Origin: Lunularia cruciata
Taxonomy: Eukaryota > Streptophyta > Marchantiopsida > Lunulariales > Lunulariaceae
DNA length: 64,000 bases
Direction: 5' to 3'
Assembly (NCBI GenBank): GCA_948567375.1
Contig: OX419758.1
Location: forward strand, 21,643,001-21,707,000
Shown here: piece by piece, positions 11,127 to 23,559 of the stretch
How positions within the stretch are numbered: position 1 is the stretch's first letter
Layout: every line of letters starts with the position of its first letter
Position numbers and translations under genes: made by a program
The notes under the pieces: generated by a model
Seen by the model: the letters and a program-made list of their open reading frames with translations, nothing else
Told to the model about the DNA's origin: nothing
The model's database searches: none

Positions 11127-12627
11127 GATGTGCTGAAACTTCCGTACCTATAGCCTGCTGGCAGATGGCGAGTTGGCCGGAAGATACAGATTTTTAGTTA
11201 TGGACGAATTGAACCTTCGATGTAACTTATGGTTAGAATTGACGGCTTGAATATGAGGAGCAATGCCGGGGACTGGGGACACTCGATATGTTCTGAGGAT
11301 CACACAGGTTCTATGCATGAACAACTTCATTTGCCAAAGATAAAGATCGTGTAACTTGGTGTATATAGACGGGAGCACCTATGATCCTATTGGTTGGAAG
11401 CAGCTAAACCCGACAGGAGAAAAGTTTCACTCAAAGATCGAGAAAATGATTGGACGATTTTCTTCAGTACCTGCTGTATTTTAAGTACTCTTAAATCATG
11501 TGCAGCTTTTCCTATTCTCGATTTTCGTCTTCCAATAGATTTCAAGCAGAGGAAGTTCTCATCCAGAGCAGGTGTCTATCATTGACACCTTTCAGCACAT
11601 ACTGCGGTCACTTTACCTATTGGTATACACATTGCCTATCGAGTTGAAGTTCATGTTGTAAGTGACGTGGTAACTCCTGCTCTCTTCACTCTAATGACAC
11701 AAGCCGTTGATAAATAAGCAAGTGAACGATTTGGTTCAAAGACAACCGCGTTGGATAACAAGAAGGATGGGAAGACCCCATCAAGCCGTACAGGGATAAA
11801 ACGTAAGAGGGAAAATGAGGCTAAGCCCCAATAAGGAGATTGTGATCTCCATTGAGCTGTAGCTGTGGAAACGACGACAGGCTAGGATTTTGGCGAGAAC
11901 ACTGTTAGACACTGTTGAGCTGTAGGGGACGACAGGTTGGGGGTTGCATAAACGAGAACACTTCTATCCCGGACATGGCCAAAAACTGCTTTCAGGCTCC
12001 ACACTAACTTTGTAGCTGCTTCTGCTAGCGACGGCAAACCCCCAGAACTAGAGCTTTCTGGTAACAGAATACAAGTGAAGAACGGTGTGACACTCGAGCA
12101 GGACAGCGGTAGCTTCGCCGTTAAGATAGGGAAGAGTCCCTGACTACCTTTGCAGCTACCTGCTACAATAGTTTGGAATTTCGCTATTGTAACACCTCGG
12201 TCTATCAACATCGGATATCAACAACAGTCCAGCTAAAAACCCTACGCTTGGAAGGAGAACGAATTATCACGTCGTAACTCCAAATCTGAAAGCATCCAAG
12301 CCGTCAAATACGGCGTGGATAGAATGTCGCAGGTTACTAGAGTCGGGATATAGTGCTCTTTGCCTTGGACTTGTAAGGACCTTCTTAGCGGGAACTCCAG
12401 TTTAGCGAGGTTTTAAAACTGACGGGAAATTCTGCATAGGACAGAAAGCACCAGTGGGGCGTGCATCGGCAGCGCCATAGACTGCCAACTGTGCTACGCT
12501 ACAGTAGATCGTAATCCCATCCGAAAGCCCAATGCGACTTCGACTTCGTTACTAGATTCAGATTACGCACTGCTCCAGTCGAATTCAGAGAGAATTTTGA
12601 CCGATTTGTGGGCTGTAGGAGCGGAAG
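11127..12627. other. Unrecognised DNA upstream of the HISN5 relic
   Basis: Holds tail copy E (11,741-11,834) and an open minus-strand frame at 11,882-12,211 (109 codons) that I do not recognise. The remainder before 12,628 may include the former promoter and 5' leader of the HISN5 relic, but no promoter motif is clear. Confidence 0.45.
11741..11834 (-). repeat. Tail-repeat copy E, inverted relative to D
   Basis: On the minus strand it reads ATTGGGGCTTAGCC, a diverged pyrimidine tract, CTGTACGGCTTGATGGGG, the shared GATGGGGTCTTCCCATCC core, and a CAACGCGG end. It forms an inverted pair with copy D. Confidence 0.75.
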
Positions 12628-15600
12628 ATTGTGGAAGCTTTGGGAAGAACGTCGTGTGTCTCAGCAATAGCTGCGCAGTGTTCTGTGTCAGCTTTTGGGA
12701 GTTCGTGTGCTTATTCTTCTTCTAATGCAGTCAATAGTAGTAGGAAATCGGATCGCAGCAGCAATTCTGTGCAGGGATGGGAGCGGCGGTTTTAGAGTCG
12801 GGATTCGAGCTGTTTGAGAAGTAGGCAGGGACGAAGTTCTGGAGCTCGTGCAGCCACCTGTGCAGGGGAAGCAGACGAGGAAGTTCATGCCGTGGGGGAT
12901 TGTTGTCCACTTTATTCGGATTTGTATTCTGTGACCTTCGCATCTACCACTGCCAGGAAGGGCAGAAGTGTGAGAAGTTCGAGGAGCGTAGAAGCTAGAG
13001 GCGTGGCTACGTCAGTTAGATGGTAGTGTCGTTGTAGACCCGCTAAAGCTATTACCACCGAACATGGTACTAGATAAATTCTTCCCAGAATGAAAAATAT
13101 GGATGAATGAAGACAAGAGAGAACGTATATTGTCTCACAGATTGTGTGCAATTTTCACCGAGTTGAACAAATAGGACACGACATCGAGGTAGAAGTTTAA
13201 ATTTTCTTTTATCGTGCGCTTTCTCCTAGCTAGTCTTAGCACCATGCTATGCTGGATGCTGTAAGTAGCGCACACTTACCTTCTTACCGCTTGACGCTCA
13301 AAATAGTGGGACAATGCAGACTTTTAGTCATCAGAAGAAAGCAGAATTGCTTTGAATATGAAACCAGTCTCAAGGGTTAGGATTCTTATAACCAACTATT
13401 CAGTTTTCCGCTGCTACTCGAAACGTGATACCTGACTCATTTTGTGGTCATTTCCGCTGAGCAGTGCTTCCTAGACTTGGAAAAGTTTCTCGAGTGACGA
13501 AGGAAACGAGTGTGGAGGTACCACTCAACTTGGAAGGAACAGGGATCTGTGGTTGTGACACTGGCATACCTTTTCTCGACCACATGCTTAGATGTGAGTA
13601 TCATTGCCTTTGATTCATGCTGCATTGAGATAATGGTTTGGCTATACCACCACACAAATTTGTAATGAGAGGACCTGGAACCCGGCACAGATAATGCCTC
13701 TTTGAGTGCGGAAGTTCATGGATTCAAGACATGAAGGATCAGGGATCTCTGAAACTCAATGAAGAACAAAACTGGGATGCTATGAATAACTCATTCACAT
13801 GCCATATAGACGGACTCTCACAGTCGAACTATCTTATTCCATACTGGAGAATGTGTGAATCATTGGTTGATCATCTCTAAAGTTTACATCACAAATCCAC
13901 GCTGTAGTTAGATGAAATTCTAAAAGACTTGTAACTTTAGAAATTTAAGTAAGACACAAAGTAGACATATATCGATGATCTCTGCTGAGAAAGTAAGTGT
14001 ATCCCAAGATGCTCTTTTTTGTTGAATCTCGCCATGCATTTCGTTACTTAAAATTAATTTGTGACTGGTAAATAGATTTGTTCTTGCTTAGACACTTTCG
14101 AGACCTCATTCTTAAAAGTATTCCTGGAATGCCTTTACTCCCGCAGCAACTTGCATCGCATGGACTTCTGGAAGTGACAGTAAAGGCAAAGAGTGATACA
14201 CACATTGATGATCATCACACGAATGAGGACATAGGTCTTGCCGTAGGAACAGTAAGTTCTCTTATGCACAGGGTCAGCTGTCTCAAAATAAAATGGAACA
14301 CGAAGGTCGGGCATGCTATCTACGCATCCGAATAGATCGCTTCCTTCAAGTTTTGACAGGACATTTTATGGCTGTTTGTTGTATAGACAATATTCTTGAC
14401 TCCTGATTCTCATATCTTAGTTGCGTGTACAGGCATTACTTCAGGCTTTGGGAGACAGAAAGGGAATATACCGATTTGGAGACTTGTCTGCTCCACTTGA
14501 TGAAGCTCTCATCCATGTGGTTTTGGTAAGGATTTTTACGAACGTTCGGCTACCAGTGCAGCAGGATTGCAAGTGCTTTAGTTCTCCCTTGATTGTATGT
14601 ATCATCTTAAATGCTGGCCAGTCTTAGCTGGACTGTAAACTATGAATTGTATGAAGGTACTAGCACTATGCCACCATCTTAGTTTATGATATCGTGACTT
14701 TCACCTATAAGTGAGTCTGTCTCAGGGAACGAAGTTTCTCAGTCCTTTCTGCTCTGTTCTTCTATGCAGCATTTGTCTGGAAGACCCTATCTGGGGTACA
14801 ACGTAGACATACCTACTCATCGAGTTGGCACCTATGATACGCAGGTTAGAAACAACCGCACGCCCTTGCAATCGACGAAAAGGAAACCAATTTGCTGTAT
14901 TTGCACATGAGATGAAATCTATTTCTGGTTGTTTTCAATTTTTTAGTAGTGCTCGGTATTTCTCAACACTCATTGGGGGCAATTTGTTGGACTTGCAGTT
15001 GGTGGAGCACTTTTTCCAATCGGTTGTGAATACTTCTGGAATGACGTTACACATTCGTAAGTTACATCCAAACTCATACAGCATATTTGGATTGTAGCAT
15101 TGAAATTCACAGTCGATTATTGAACTGCACTTAGTTCTCGATTTAGGAGTAGGGAAGGAGTCTTGCTTCCTCCAAAGCAAACATGGGAAATATACTTCAT
15201 ATGCACAGAATATATGTAAATTTCTGATCATTTTGTATCAGAACGGTAATCCATGGGTAATTTTGAGGCCTTGATGTAAGGGATTGGTTTATGTTTATGC
15301 AGCTTGCTGGTAACAACTCGCACCACATTATTGAAGCTTTCAAAGCTTTTGCCAGAGCTCTTCGGCAGGCACTTGAATATGATGTGAAAAGAAAGGGATC
15401 TGTTCCCAGGTACATATGGAATCTTAAGCACGATCTATGTGAGGAGCGTGAGTTGCGTTCGATGTTAGACAATTGAACTAAACACCGATATTGCCTAAGT
15501 CTTAGTGTCCTGATTAGAACCCTCAAATGCGATGTTTATGGGTCATGGAGTCATTTTTGCGTTTCGGGCACTGAAAATTTGTTCACGTACTTACATATCA

Positions 15601-15676
15601 GCATATTGTTTCGTTGCTACTAACTTCTCTATATTTGTGTCTTTACATCTCAAAAGGTGTGTTCTCTCGCGCCTAA
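12628..15676 (+). pseudogene. HISN5: Imidazoleglycerol-phosphate dehydratase gene (HISN5/HISB), broken
   Basis: IGPD dehydrates imidazoleglycerol phosphate in plastidial histidine synthesis. A Ser/Arg-rich frame at 12,628-13,023 looks like a transit peptide. It has ATT where a start might be and TAG at 12,793-12,795. Enzyme blocks follow in order: 13,475-13,593 ([27 protein letters not shown]); 14,147-14,251 (35 codons, metal-binding [10 protein letters not shown] at 14,201-14,230); 14,433-14,525 ([20 protein letters not shown]); 14,770-14,844 ([16 protein letters not shown]); 14,999-15,056 ([19 protein letters not shown]); 15,303-15,409 ([19 protein letters not shown]); 15,649-15,676 (SKGVFSRA, stop). 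Several blocks are bounded by AG/GTAAG-type sites. Damage: an extra A near 13,590, a missing Thr codon at 15,338, an out-of-phase junction between blocks five and six, and AT instead of AG before the last exon. Most residues survive, so decay is fairly recent. An unusually spliced functional gene is less likely. Confidence 0.88.
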
Positions 15677-18623
15677 ATCCGAAGATCAGAACGTGTAGCA
15701 AATTTACAGCCAAGGAAACAACTGAAAGTACTGTGTGACGTATTACACAGGGAAGCTACGTTGTTCTACTGGTTTATATGCTAAGATACACCTCAAATGT
15801 AACATACTACGTCATAGGGACTTCATTTGATGCCCATCTCAGCTCCTGTACAAGGTTCACTTGATTCTAATGGGTGCCAGCGGATTCCTCGGTGTGTCAG
15901 TGCATCGTCAAAAGGATAGAGTCTCGAGAATTGAGGTCGATGTGATTTAATCGTCTATACTTCGGAATTTTGGAGCCAAATCTAGATCTCTACTCGCCGT
16001 TTTCGTGCTATCCACTCTAAACCCCTCGAATTTGTCGGTCATCAAGGATCTCCGAACCGTGGATCGATCTGCCTTTAAATGTAAGGTGGGCGTAAGTATT
16101 TGTTTTAGTGACAGCGAGTTTAGTTGAGGGCACTTTACATAAACTGAAGGACTTTTTTGCTAGTCACAAGAGTTACCACACAGCAAAAGACTTTAGAATG
16201 GCCCATGATATGGGAGATAGTTAAGCTGGGTTAAAGATGGTATGGCAGGTTTTGTTGGTCGAAAATGGTGTTCCTTCGGACCTGTACTTGCTTGTCTGCT
16301 TAGCTGTTAATGCGAGGAATACTTCAGCCTTTCTACTATGGTATATCTCGTTATGACAAAAGGTATTTTTTGTTCAGGTTTGCCCACAGATGTGCGGATT
16401 CATCTTTCTTGGATTCAGTTAATGGGCAAACATCCCAAATTATGGAGCTCCGTGGGATGGGTATCTAAATTACAGAGCCACGACTTAGATCACAGATTTA
16501 CTTATGCACAGAACCCTTTTCATGCTTTGCATCAATGGTCACTCATCTTGCCTCTGCATTGCAGTCATTTCGCGCACTAAGAACTCCGCTTGTAGTACGG
16601 ACCATGATAATACTCAATTTCTCTGTTACTTTATAGATGTTTTATTTTGCTCTAAGGTAAATTGGAACGAGGGAAAATCTAGAACAGAACACACAGGAAC
16701 TTGATTTACCATTTTCATTCCCACATCTTCCAATTCCACTCATTCCAATAACGACCATCTAATGTAACATCAAAACCTTATTGAGTGAGGAAAATTGCTT
16801 GGTAGAAAGCAAGGGTTCATTTATTTAGTTGAGCGGAAGGGTGATAAACAGTCAAGAGTGGAGGGCTGTTTATCTTTGTTATTGTTTATAGATTATATCT
16901 ATAAATAATAACATGAACCATTACAGTATTCGTTATATTAATCAACTGAGCAAATCTCTAAACTTTAAAATATCACAGCTAAATTTTAGTGGAAATCTAA
17001 TTAAAACTGTTGCTCTATAGAGATCAGTGGTGGGTGCAATCCAGAAGAGAGCCATCATATTAGGTGATGATCTTCATGGATGTTTGCAGACAGTGTGATT
17101 TGTATAGTTTGGATATCTTAGGTGTAATAGGTATAGTTTTGATATCTTAAGTGTAACTGGGTAGATTTCTCATATAAACTCTATTTGAGTTTAGTTTCAT
17201 CATACCTTTTTCACTTTTTTAAGTGGAATGCCGTTTTTCATTAAAATGATGGAAATATATTTGGATTGCATTGAAAATTAATTTAGCAAAACACTTTTCA
17301 TTACCATCACGCGGCCTACTCAAGATATAAGGTGCAGATGCTCCAAGTGACATCACAAAACCATCACTCAGTCTCCGAATCAACAGTTTACAGTATTCGT
17401 GACCAACAAACCGTGAACAGCAGAAACAAACGAATGATGTGGCTCGAGTCTATGGTGACGTTCGAATCTATTGTGACGCATAACACGGAATCTTGTGAAC
17501 TATCGAGTACTTAATTCGTCGTTAATCATCTGCCCAATATCCAAGAGCGAACTCGAGAACGCATTTTAAAGCACTCAACAAAATATCGGAACGAAAATAT
17601 GACATTCAATTGATTTTGTGGGTGAAATCTAGACTTCCAAAATGTTTCAGAAAACGAGTATGAAAGAAAATAATGCGCAAAAACTAATATAGTCATGCTG
17701 TTTCAAGTTTTGACTCTTACTAGATGTAATAGGATTCATGAGCCAAATCGTTTAAAAAGGAATTTGACAGATGGCACTTAACTAGAATAATATGACGATA
17801 TATTAATACACAAATGTAGAAGCACAAGATTGATGTGAATGATAGGGCCCGCTTAATTTAGACCACCTGATTTATCGTTTCCATACTTGAGAGGTTTTTG
17901 TGAAACTGGGATTGGAAAATTTAAGTGAATTCGACATTCACCGTTCAGGATTGAATTGTATGGATTCACGATGAGACAACATTATTTTATATCCGAATGT
18001 CATGTGATAATTGTCCATCTCCCTCTCTCTCTCACCTGTAATGCGTTTTGGAGATATATACATGAAATTTTTTGATTTTAATCTAATACTCTGACTTACA
18101 AACATCAATTTTTGAAGTTTTCAGATTCACCATCTAGCTTATTCTCCGCCCTCGAAATAAGATCACACATATTAGTGATTATGATCCACATATTGGTTGA
18201 AAATAAAAATATTTGATAAATTCGATTTGTGCCATGAATAAATTCTTTGAATTCAGATACACTCGACTATATACAAAACGTCTGGTACAACTAAATTCAG
18301 TAGAGTATTACCATCAAATAATATTAGTCTTTTCCAAATACGCAGAAAGCACAATACATTAGAAACTTTTGCCAATGTATTATTAGAACTTTTGTTTTGG
18401 TCAGTGTTTCAATACAACAGCGTTTAGATCTCGATTGGTGATTGGTGACCTAGGAAGAGTGAAATACTGAAAATGGAACGGTAGATTTTCAGCTTTCTAG
18501 CTTCCTTTCGCTTGTTCTATGGCCGCCTGCCTTTGAAATTCCCATCTCTAAGATTCTACCAGTGGTGGTTGACATACAGTTGCTGCTATATGTCAACGCG
18601 AGAGACATCTCAAGTAAATGTGC
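15677..18623. other. No gene recognised, apart from tail copy C
   Basis: No domain-bearing frame was seen. The 3' downstream region of the HISN5 relic grades into AT-rich DNA after about 16,700. It contains a 5'-truncated copy of the non-LTR element tail at 17,031-17,215, listed separately. The last part (18,500-18,620) would be the 3' flank of the ankyrin-PGG gene. Confidence 0.5.
17031..17215 (+). repeat. 5'-truncated tail copy C of the non-LTR element
   Basis: Aligns with the 3' regions of relics A and B from GGTGCAATCCA through ATATCTTAGGTG, AGATTTCTCATA and CTCTATT to the pyrimidine-rich end. It carries a private short duplication (ATATCTTAGGTGTAA and ATATCTTAAGTGTAA). No upstream element sequence is present. 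Confidence 0.7.
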
Positions 18624-21600
18624 TCAATGGTGTTTCCTTACGTACTCTTCCAGTTTCTCGGAAACTTTACCACAGAGTTCATGTAATCTTCGTAGGTGTA
18701 TATCATATAATATGTCAGAAAAGTACAACTTATCAATGGTCACTTCGTTGAGAGAGAACAAAAGATATCCGATGAGGGTCGTATATCGATCCGGGGAAAT
18801 GAGCACCAAAGACTTGACTAGCCGCAAAAGCCTTCTCACAAACCAGCCCATCGACCATATGCAAATACAGCCCCCGACCACTACCGTACTAATCGTAACA
18901 CCCCCATGGTTCCAAGATCCATCATTAGATACGATGGCAATCGAGGCTGCTGCAAAAGCCACAAGAATGCACACTAAGGAAATCACCAGGAGACTCAGTG
19001 CGAGGAGCACACTCTTCCGCGCTCGTTTTCCCTCGCTCTGTACTGACTCTGTAGGCATAGGGAGAGAAGGAATCATAGCCAAGACGATGGCGGACAAAGC
19101 CACATAGAATGCCAAAGTGTCAAAAATGATGAAAAGCTTGACGGGTAACTTCCCCACCTGGACCAGGTGATCGTCCCCATAACCCATTGGGGGTTGGAGC
19201 GGTCCAATATACGAAGCGGTTGCAACGAGTGCTGCAGTCACCGATATCGCATTGGCCGCAGTAGTGAGACTGGTTTTCATTTCTTGGGTTTCTCGTTCCA
19301 CCCTCTCTGACCACCATGCTCGAAATTCAGGAGAAGTACCAGGACCAGGACCAGGTTTAGGAGCATCCTCACGTCCGAAGGTATCCCATACGCTCGCTCC
19401 AGCTTGCAAGAGGAGGTTGACACATGCTTGCCGACTATACCGAGCCGAGTTCGCATCATCATCGTTATGAACTTCTTTGACCTTCTTGCACCACCCGTCC
19501 CGGAAGTTCACAACATGAAGTAAGTTCTTCCCGATACCATTTATTTCGGGCCAACCCGCTACTGCAGCGTGCATTGCAGTTTGAGGTGCTAGTGAATGCT
19601 CGACACGTTTCATAACATCAAAGTTCTTAGAATTCAAAATGGTTTGGACTGCTAGGGAGTCACCAACTGCAGCAGCAAGATGAAGACTCGGCAAAGCCCT
19701 TCTAAACAGCGCGTTAACCTCCGCCCCATCCCAAGCCTCCTCTCCTCTGTGACGTTTTTCGTACTATTGAGAGAATAAGAATCCATAGCATTGAATTAGA
19801 AATAACGAATCCACCTTGTAACGAGGAACGTACCAAAACAAGATTAAATTTTTTAGACCCATGGGTTATATTTTTTTAATATAAATGTAATATAAAATTA
19901 TTTTATTAAATAATATTATTATTATTTCAAATTTATAAATTTATTATTTTAAGTAAATATTATACTAAAAATTATATAATATAAATAATATGTAGTTTTA
20001 CTTATTTAAAATAATTTTTTTATAATTTATATTAATAAATAATTATAAATTATTTTTATTTCATAATAAAAATTTATATTTAAAATTTATATTTTTGAAT
20101 TTACCAAAAATACTAAAAAAATACGAATAAACTTGCCTCGTGATTATACATCTAACTTTTACAATAATCAAACAATATAAGAAAAACTTATTAAGTGCAC
20201 CTGAATCAAAAACAAGAATCAAATAACACAGCATACTATTATTGTGGAACAGAGATTAAATACATACTGAAATCAGCTTTTGAAGACAGGTAATGTTCCC
20301 CACGAGTGCTGCAAGGCCAATCGGAGCGAACCCCTCATTCCAATCGCATGAGTCATTCCAATATGACAGGTAGGGTTCGGCCGCGAGTAGAGAAACAAAT
20401 TGCTTTTTGTCTGATCTTAACGGAATGATGCTTTCAAGCCATCTACGTGATCCTCCAATGAATGGATTGAATATCGCCAAGTGGCTGGCTGTGATTGGAA
20501 AGCACTTGAACTCCGAACCGTAGTTCAAACGAGACCCGTCCATCACATATGGAAACCAGCGCGCAAATCCATTCCGGGCAGACACTTTACTCACATCGAC
20601 AAAACAGGCCGCTGAGCTTATTTTAAATTCAAAAGTGAGTCTCCAATCGGCTTCGTACTTTATAAGTACCTCTCCTAAGCCACTAGGAAAATCAAAGGCT
20701 GCTGCAGCGCGATGTAGTGGCGTCCGTCCAACTCTGTCCCTTGTATTTGCCAGGCGTGTCAGGAACTTATCTTTGCCTGAGTCTCCACCGAGAACGGCGC
20801 TGAGGAGACGAAGAAGATCTCCTATCGAGAGGTGATCTACTCCAACGTGTAGCGCGGTTCGCCCTCGACCATCTTTGAGTTCCAGCAAGAACATCAACAA
20901 CTCTCGCGTATCATCTTCTTTCAAAATCTCGATCACTATATCCCGACGGCACCGGAACAAATATAGAATTTCAAATTTGTCTGCCGGGATGTGGGCATCC
21001 AGTTTCCAAATATCCGTCGATGGATTTCCAGCACCTTCTTTGTATCGAAAGGCCACGGGTAAGTTATAATCTCCCTCACGACAATAACTGCACAAAGCGA
21101 GAAATAAATACTCGGCCATCGGTAAAAAGTTGAACTCGCATTGTTGTTTATAGTATTGAACAACCCGATCTTTGCCATCTCCCATTTTCTCCAATACTCC
21201 CTTTGTGATTTCCCGGATTCTCTCCAACTTGTAGTCGTCACTCGCTGAGGGAACTGGACGTCCTGAACCTAGCTCAATTCCATAGGGATTAGTTCTACAT
21301 TTCACCAAAAGAGCTTCAGCAAGGAGCCAAGTAACTTCCCGATCTCCATTGAGTAGGGCGATAGCAATTGTGTCCAGTTTACAGTTTCCCTCAAATGCCA
21401 GAATCATATCTCGCAGACGCTCATAGATATCAATTGTCATAGGAATCATGTTGCTGCGTTGACTGTTCATGTTGACACGGACTTGTCGATAATCATCAAC
21501 GGACTTGTCGATAATCCTCTTCACCAGTTGACTGCAGCCTTGTTTGACAGCTACATGCATTGCATTGCACCCTTTCCAACCAGGTAGTATCCTCTCCGCT

Positions 21601-21716
21601 TCAGATTCATCTGGCCACATAAAAAGTAGCTCGTTTCCCTCATCCTCATCGAGAAGGTCGTTGATTTTGAGGGAATTACCCTCGTGTAAAGCGGCGAACC
21701 AATCCAGTTTTGACAT
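18624..21716 (-). CDS. Ankyrin-repeat protein with PGG membrane domain (two exons)
   Basis: Ankyrin-PGG (ACD6/ITN1-like) proteins are plant membrane proteins linked to defence, salt stress and cell-death control. Exon 1 runs from ATG 21,716 to about 20,268 (about 483 codons). It carries ankyrin motifs near residues 46-72 (GWKGCNAMHVAVKQG), 293-320 (GRGRTALHVGVDHL) and 340-370 (VGRTPLHRAAAAFD). A donor reading CA/GTATGT is at 20,267. Exon 2 reads EAWDGAEVNALFRRALPSLH from about 19,735 and stops at 18,624. It adds one more ankyrin-like unit (PSLHLAAAVGD), then the PGG domain: AISVTAALVATASYIG, a PPMGY in place of PPGGY, and three further hydrophobic helices. About 60 residues follow the last helix. 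Both exons are free of stops over some 850 codons, so this is probably functional. The exact acceptor near 19,733-19,745 is uncertain because the first AG is out of phase. Confidence 0.85.
19862..20110. repeat. Extremely AT-rich block inside the ankyrin-PGG intron
   Basis: Nearly all A and T, with many AATTTATAAATT-like runs. It lies wholly within the single intron (about 19,745-20,267). High AT content is usual for plant introns but this block is extreme compared with the exons. A second block of this type is at about 26,600-26,880. Confidence 0.75.
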
Positions 21717-23300
21717 ACTTCAGATTCAGACTCGGACCTCTGCACCACCAGACCTTAGAGATTAGTTGTAAAAAAAACTGATTCGAACGCATGTTCATTT
21801 CAGCTTTGATATTTAAATCCTACAATGAGTTTGAAAACCGAAAGAGTGTGCTGCAGAGTCAGCGCAGATTGCTCTATTTCCTCGTGTGGACCTATCCCAA
21901 ATCTTTTCTCATGACAAGAACAGAGCTGCTCCTACAAATGAAATCTGCTTTCATAATATCTTTTATGATCTTCTGCCTTGTGCTCGAATCTCCAATGCAC
22001 GAGCAACCTCACCTCTAGATAAATAACACAACTAGCAGTTTGTACACAATAAGAACCCAAGTGCATGTCACAGCCACATAGATTACAGCTACCTTAACTC
22101 TATGACCCTCGGTAAGCGCTAGACAAACAGAGTCGACGGAACATGATTGCAAGTTCTATACCGAAAAAAGAGAACTTGGAGAGAAGACAAGTTCAACTTG
22201 CAAACGGAATCAGATAGAAAAATCAAGTTCCGTATGCTGGTGGAAATGATGAACTACAGAAACTTAAATCGAGAGGAAGTTCAATTTGACGCGTTGTATA
22301 CAAATAGCTGTCCAAACTGCACGCAATTACAGGAAATAGTTCATTTGCAGTAATGTTCACAACCCTGTCACGAACGTCCACAGCGGTAGTGCTCACCCCA
22401 AAAGAACACTGAGAGGAACTTATGTCAAAACCAGGACAATCTAGATCGCAGCATACACGCCTCTGAGACAAGATGTGTAGTTCCCTGCTCTTTTATCTCC
22501 ATGTTCGGGACGGTGTCGTTAGATGCTGAAGGACGCAGGGAATCAAGCTCATTGCCCCTGCACCTTAAACATCTCGAATGAGAGAATCACGAATCCCCGA
22601 AGATTCTTTCAGTCGATTCTGGAGTCGTCCAACGTAGTTTGAATACGTCTAATTTGTCGCTTCAGACAACATGGCAAAGTTCGACGCCGGGCTGGGTCCC
22701 TACCACAGGATAGGGGGAACGAGTAGTCAAAGTAACACTATCCTCCTCCATACGGTAGACTGAAACACGCCATCTATATCAGTAACTTTGTTAAATATAC
22801 TGTATACTGCCTAGTTAAGTCGAAGAGAAAAAGTTGAGTAAACGAGAAACCCGCATCTTGTATAACCTGGTGTGTGTACAGTAGTGCGCTCCATCAATTT
22901 AACTTCTCCGCAATGGTATGGAAATGAAACATATTTGCACTCTTCTGTCAGTATTTTATTTCAGAGGATAACAATGATATTCCGTAAACAGTAGTTTTAG
23001 TAATTCATCACAACCGGTTCGATCACGAGGTTCGATCACTCGAATACTTTTAGCCGTCCAGTGGCAAACAGTACGTATATGTTTCCTTCACACCAGGTTA
23101 TTGAGCCCGGAGAGACAAGAGAGAAAACGAGCCAAATGTATCCCGGAATCAGAAATAAAAGGGACTGAAAGGCTCTAAGGAGTGTATAAAAGAAAAACGA
23201 GCACAAGGCTAAAAAAGAAGGGCAAAGCCTTGCAAAAAAGGAAAGTATCATAACCAAGTAAAATTGATATGCAAAGCAAATAGACTGTACAATAAAGGTT
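21717..23300. other. 5' flank of the ankyrin-PGG gene, no other gene seen
   Basis: Should contain the promoter of the minus-strand gene starting at 21,716, but I could not pick a confident TATA box or element. Open frames are short and unrecognised on both strands. Confidence 0.45.
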
Positions 23301-23310
23301 TTTTAAGTGC

Positions 23311-23455
23311 ATATTTGGTAGATGGGATGAATTATCCTAGATGTGATAAGAGCTCCCTCTGCTCTTCTGTTGCATGTGAACTCAATATCTGAAGGGTTTT
23401 GGTAAATTTGGTAGATAGGATTGGAGTGTCCTAGATGTGATAAGAACTTCCTCTG
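23311..23455. repeat. Two-copy direct repeat, about 94-bp spacing
   Basis: TTTGGTAGATGGGAT followed by CCTAGATGTGATAAGAGCTC (from about 23,313) recurs as TTTGGTAGATAGGAT and CCTAGATGTGATAAGAACTT (from about 23,407). It lies just 5' of relic B and may belong to that element or to an older repeat. Confidence 0.7.
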
Positions 23456-23559
23456 CCTTTGCATGTCTACATAATGTGTGTCACATCTACATATGAACCA
23501 TGTATTCTTGGAGTGCCAAATAGGATCCAAGGATTTTGTCACATGCTTCTTAGATGCTA

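Noticed and set aside
12814-13026. Independent small Arg/Ser-rich protein gene
   Set aside because: It is in the same frame as, and continuous with, the presumed HISN5 transit-peptide frame, separated only by the TAG at 12,793.
18562-19107. Plus-strand 181-codon frame
   Set aside because: It is the antisense of the ankyrin-PGG exon 2 and has no recognisable product.
23000-23045. Possible tRNA T-arm (GGTTCGATCAC twice)
   Set aside because: No matching acceptor stem or anticodon arm around either copy; it is a short local duplication.
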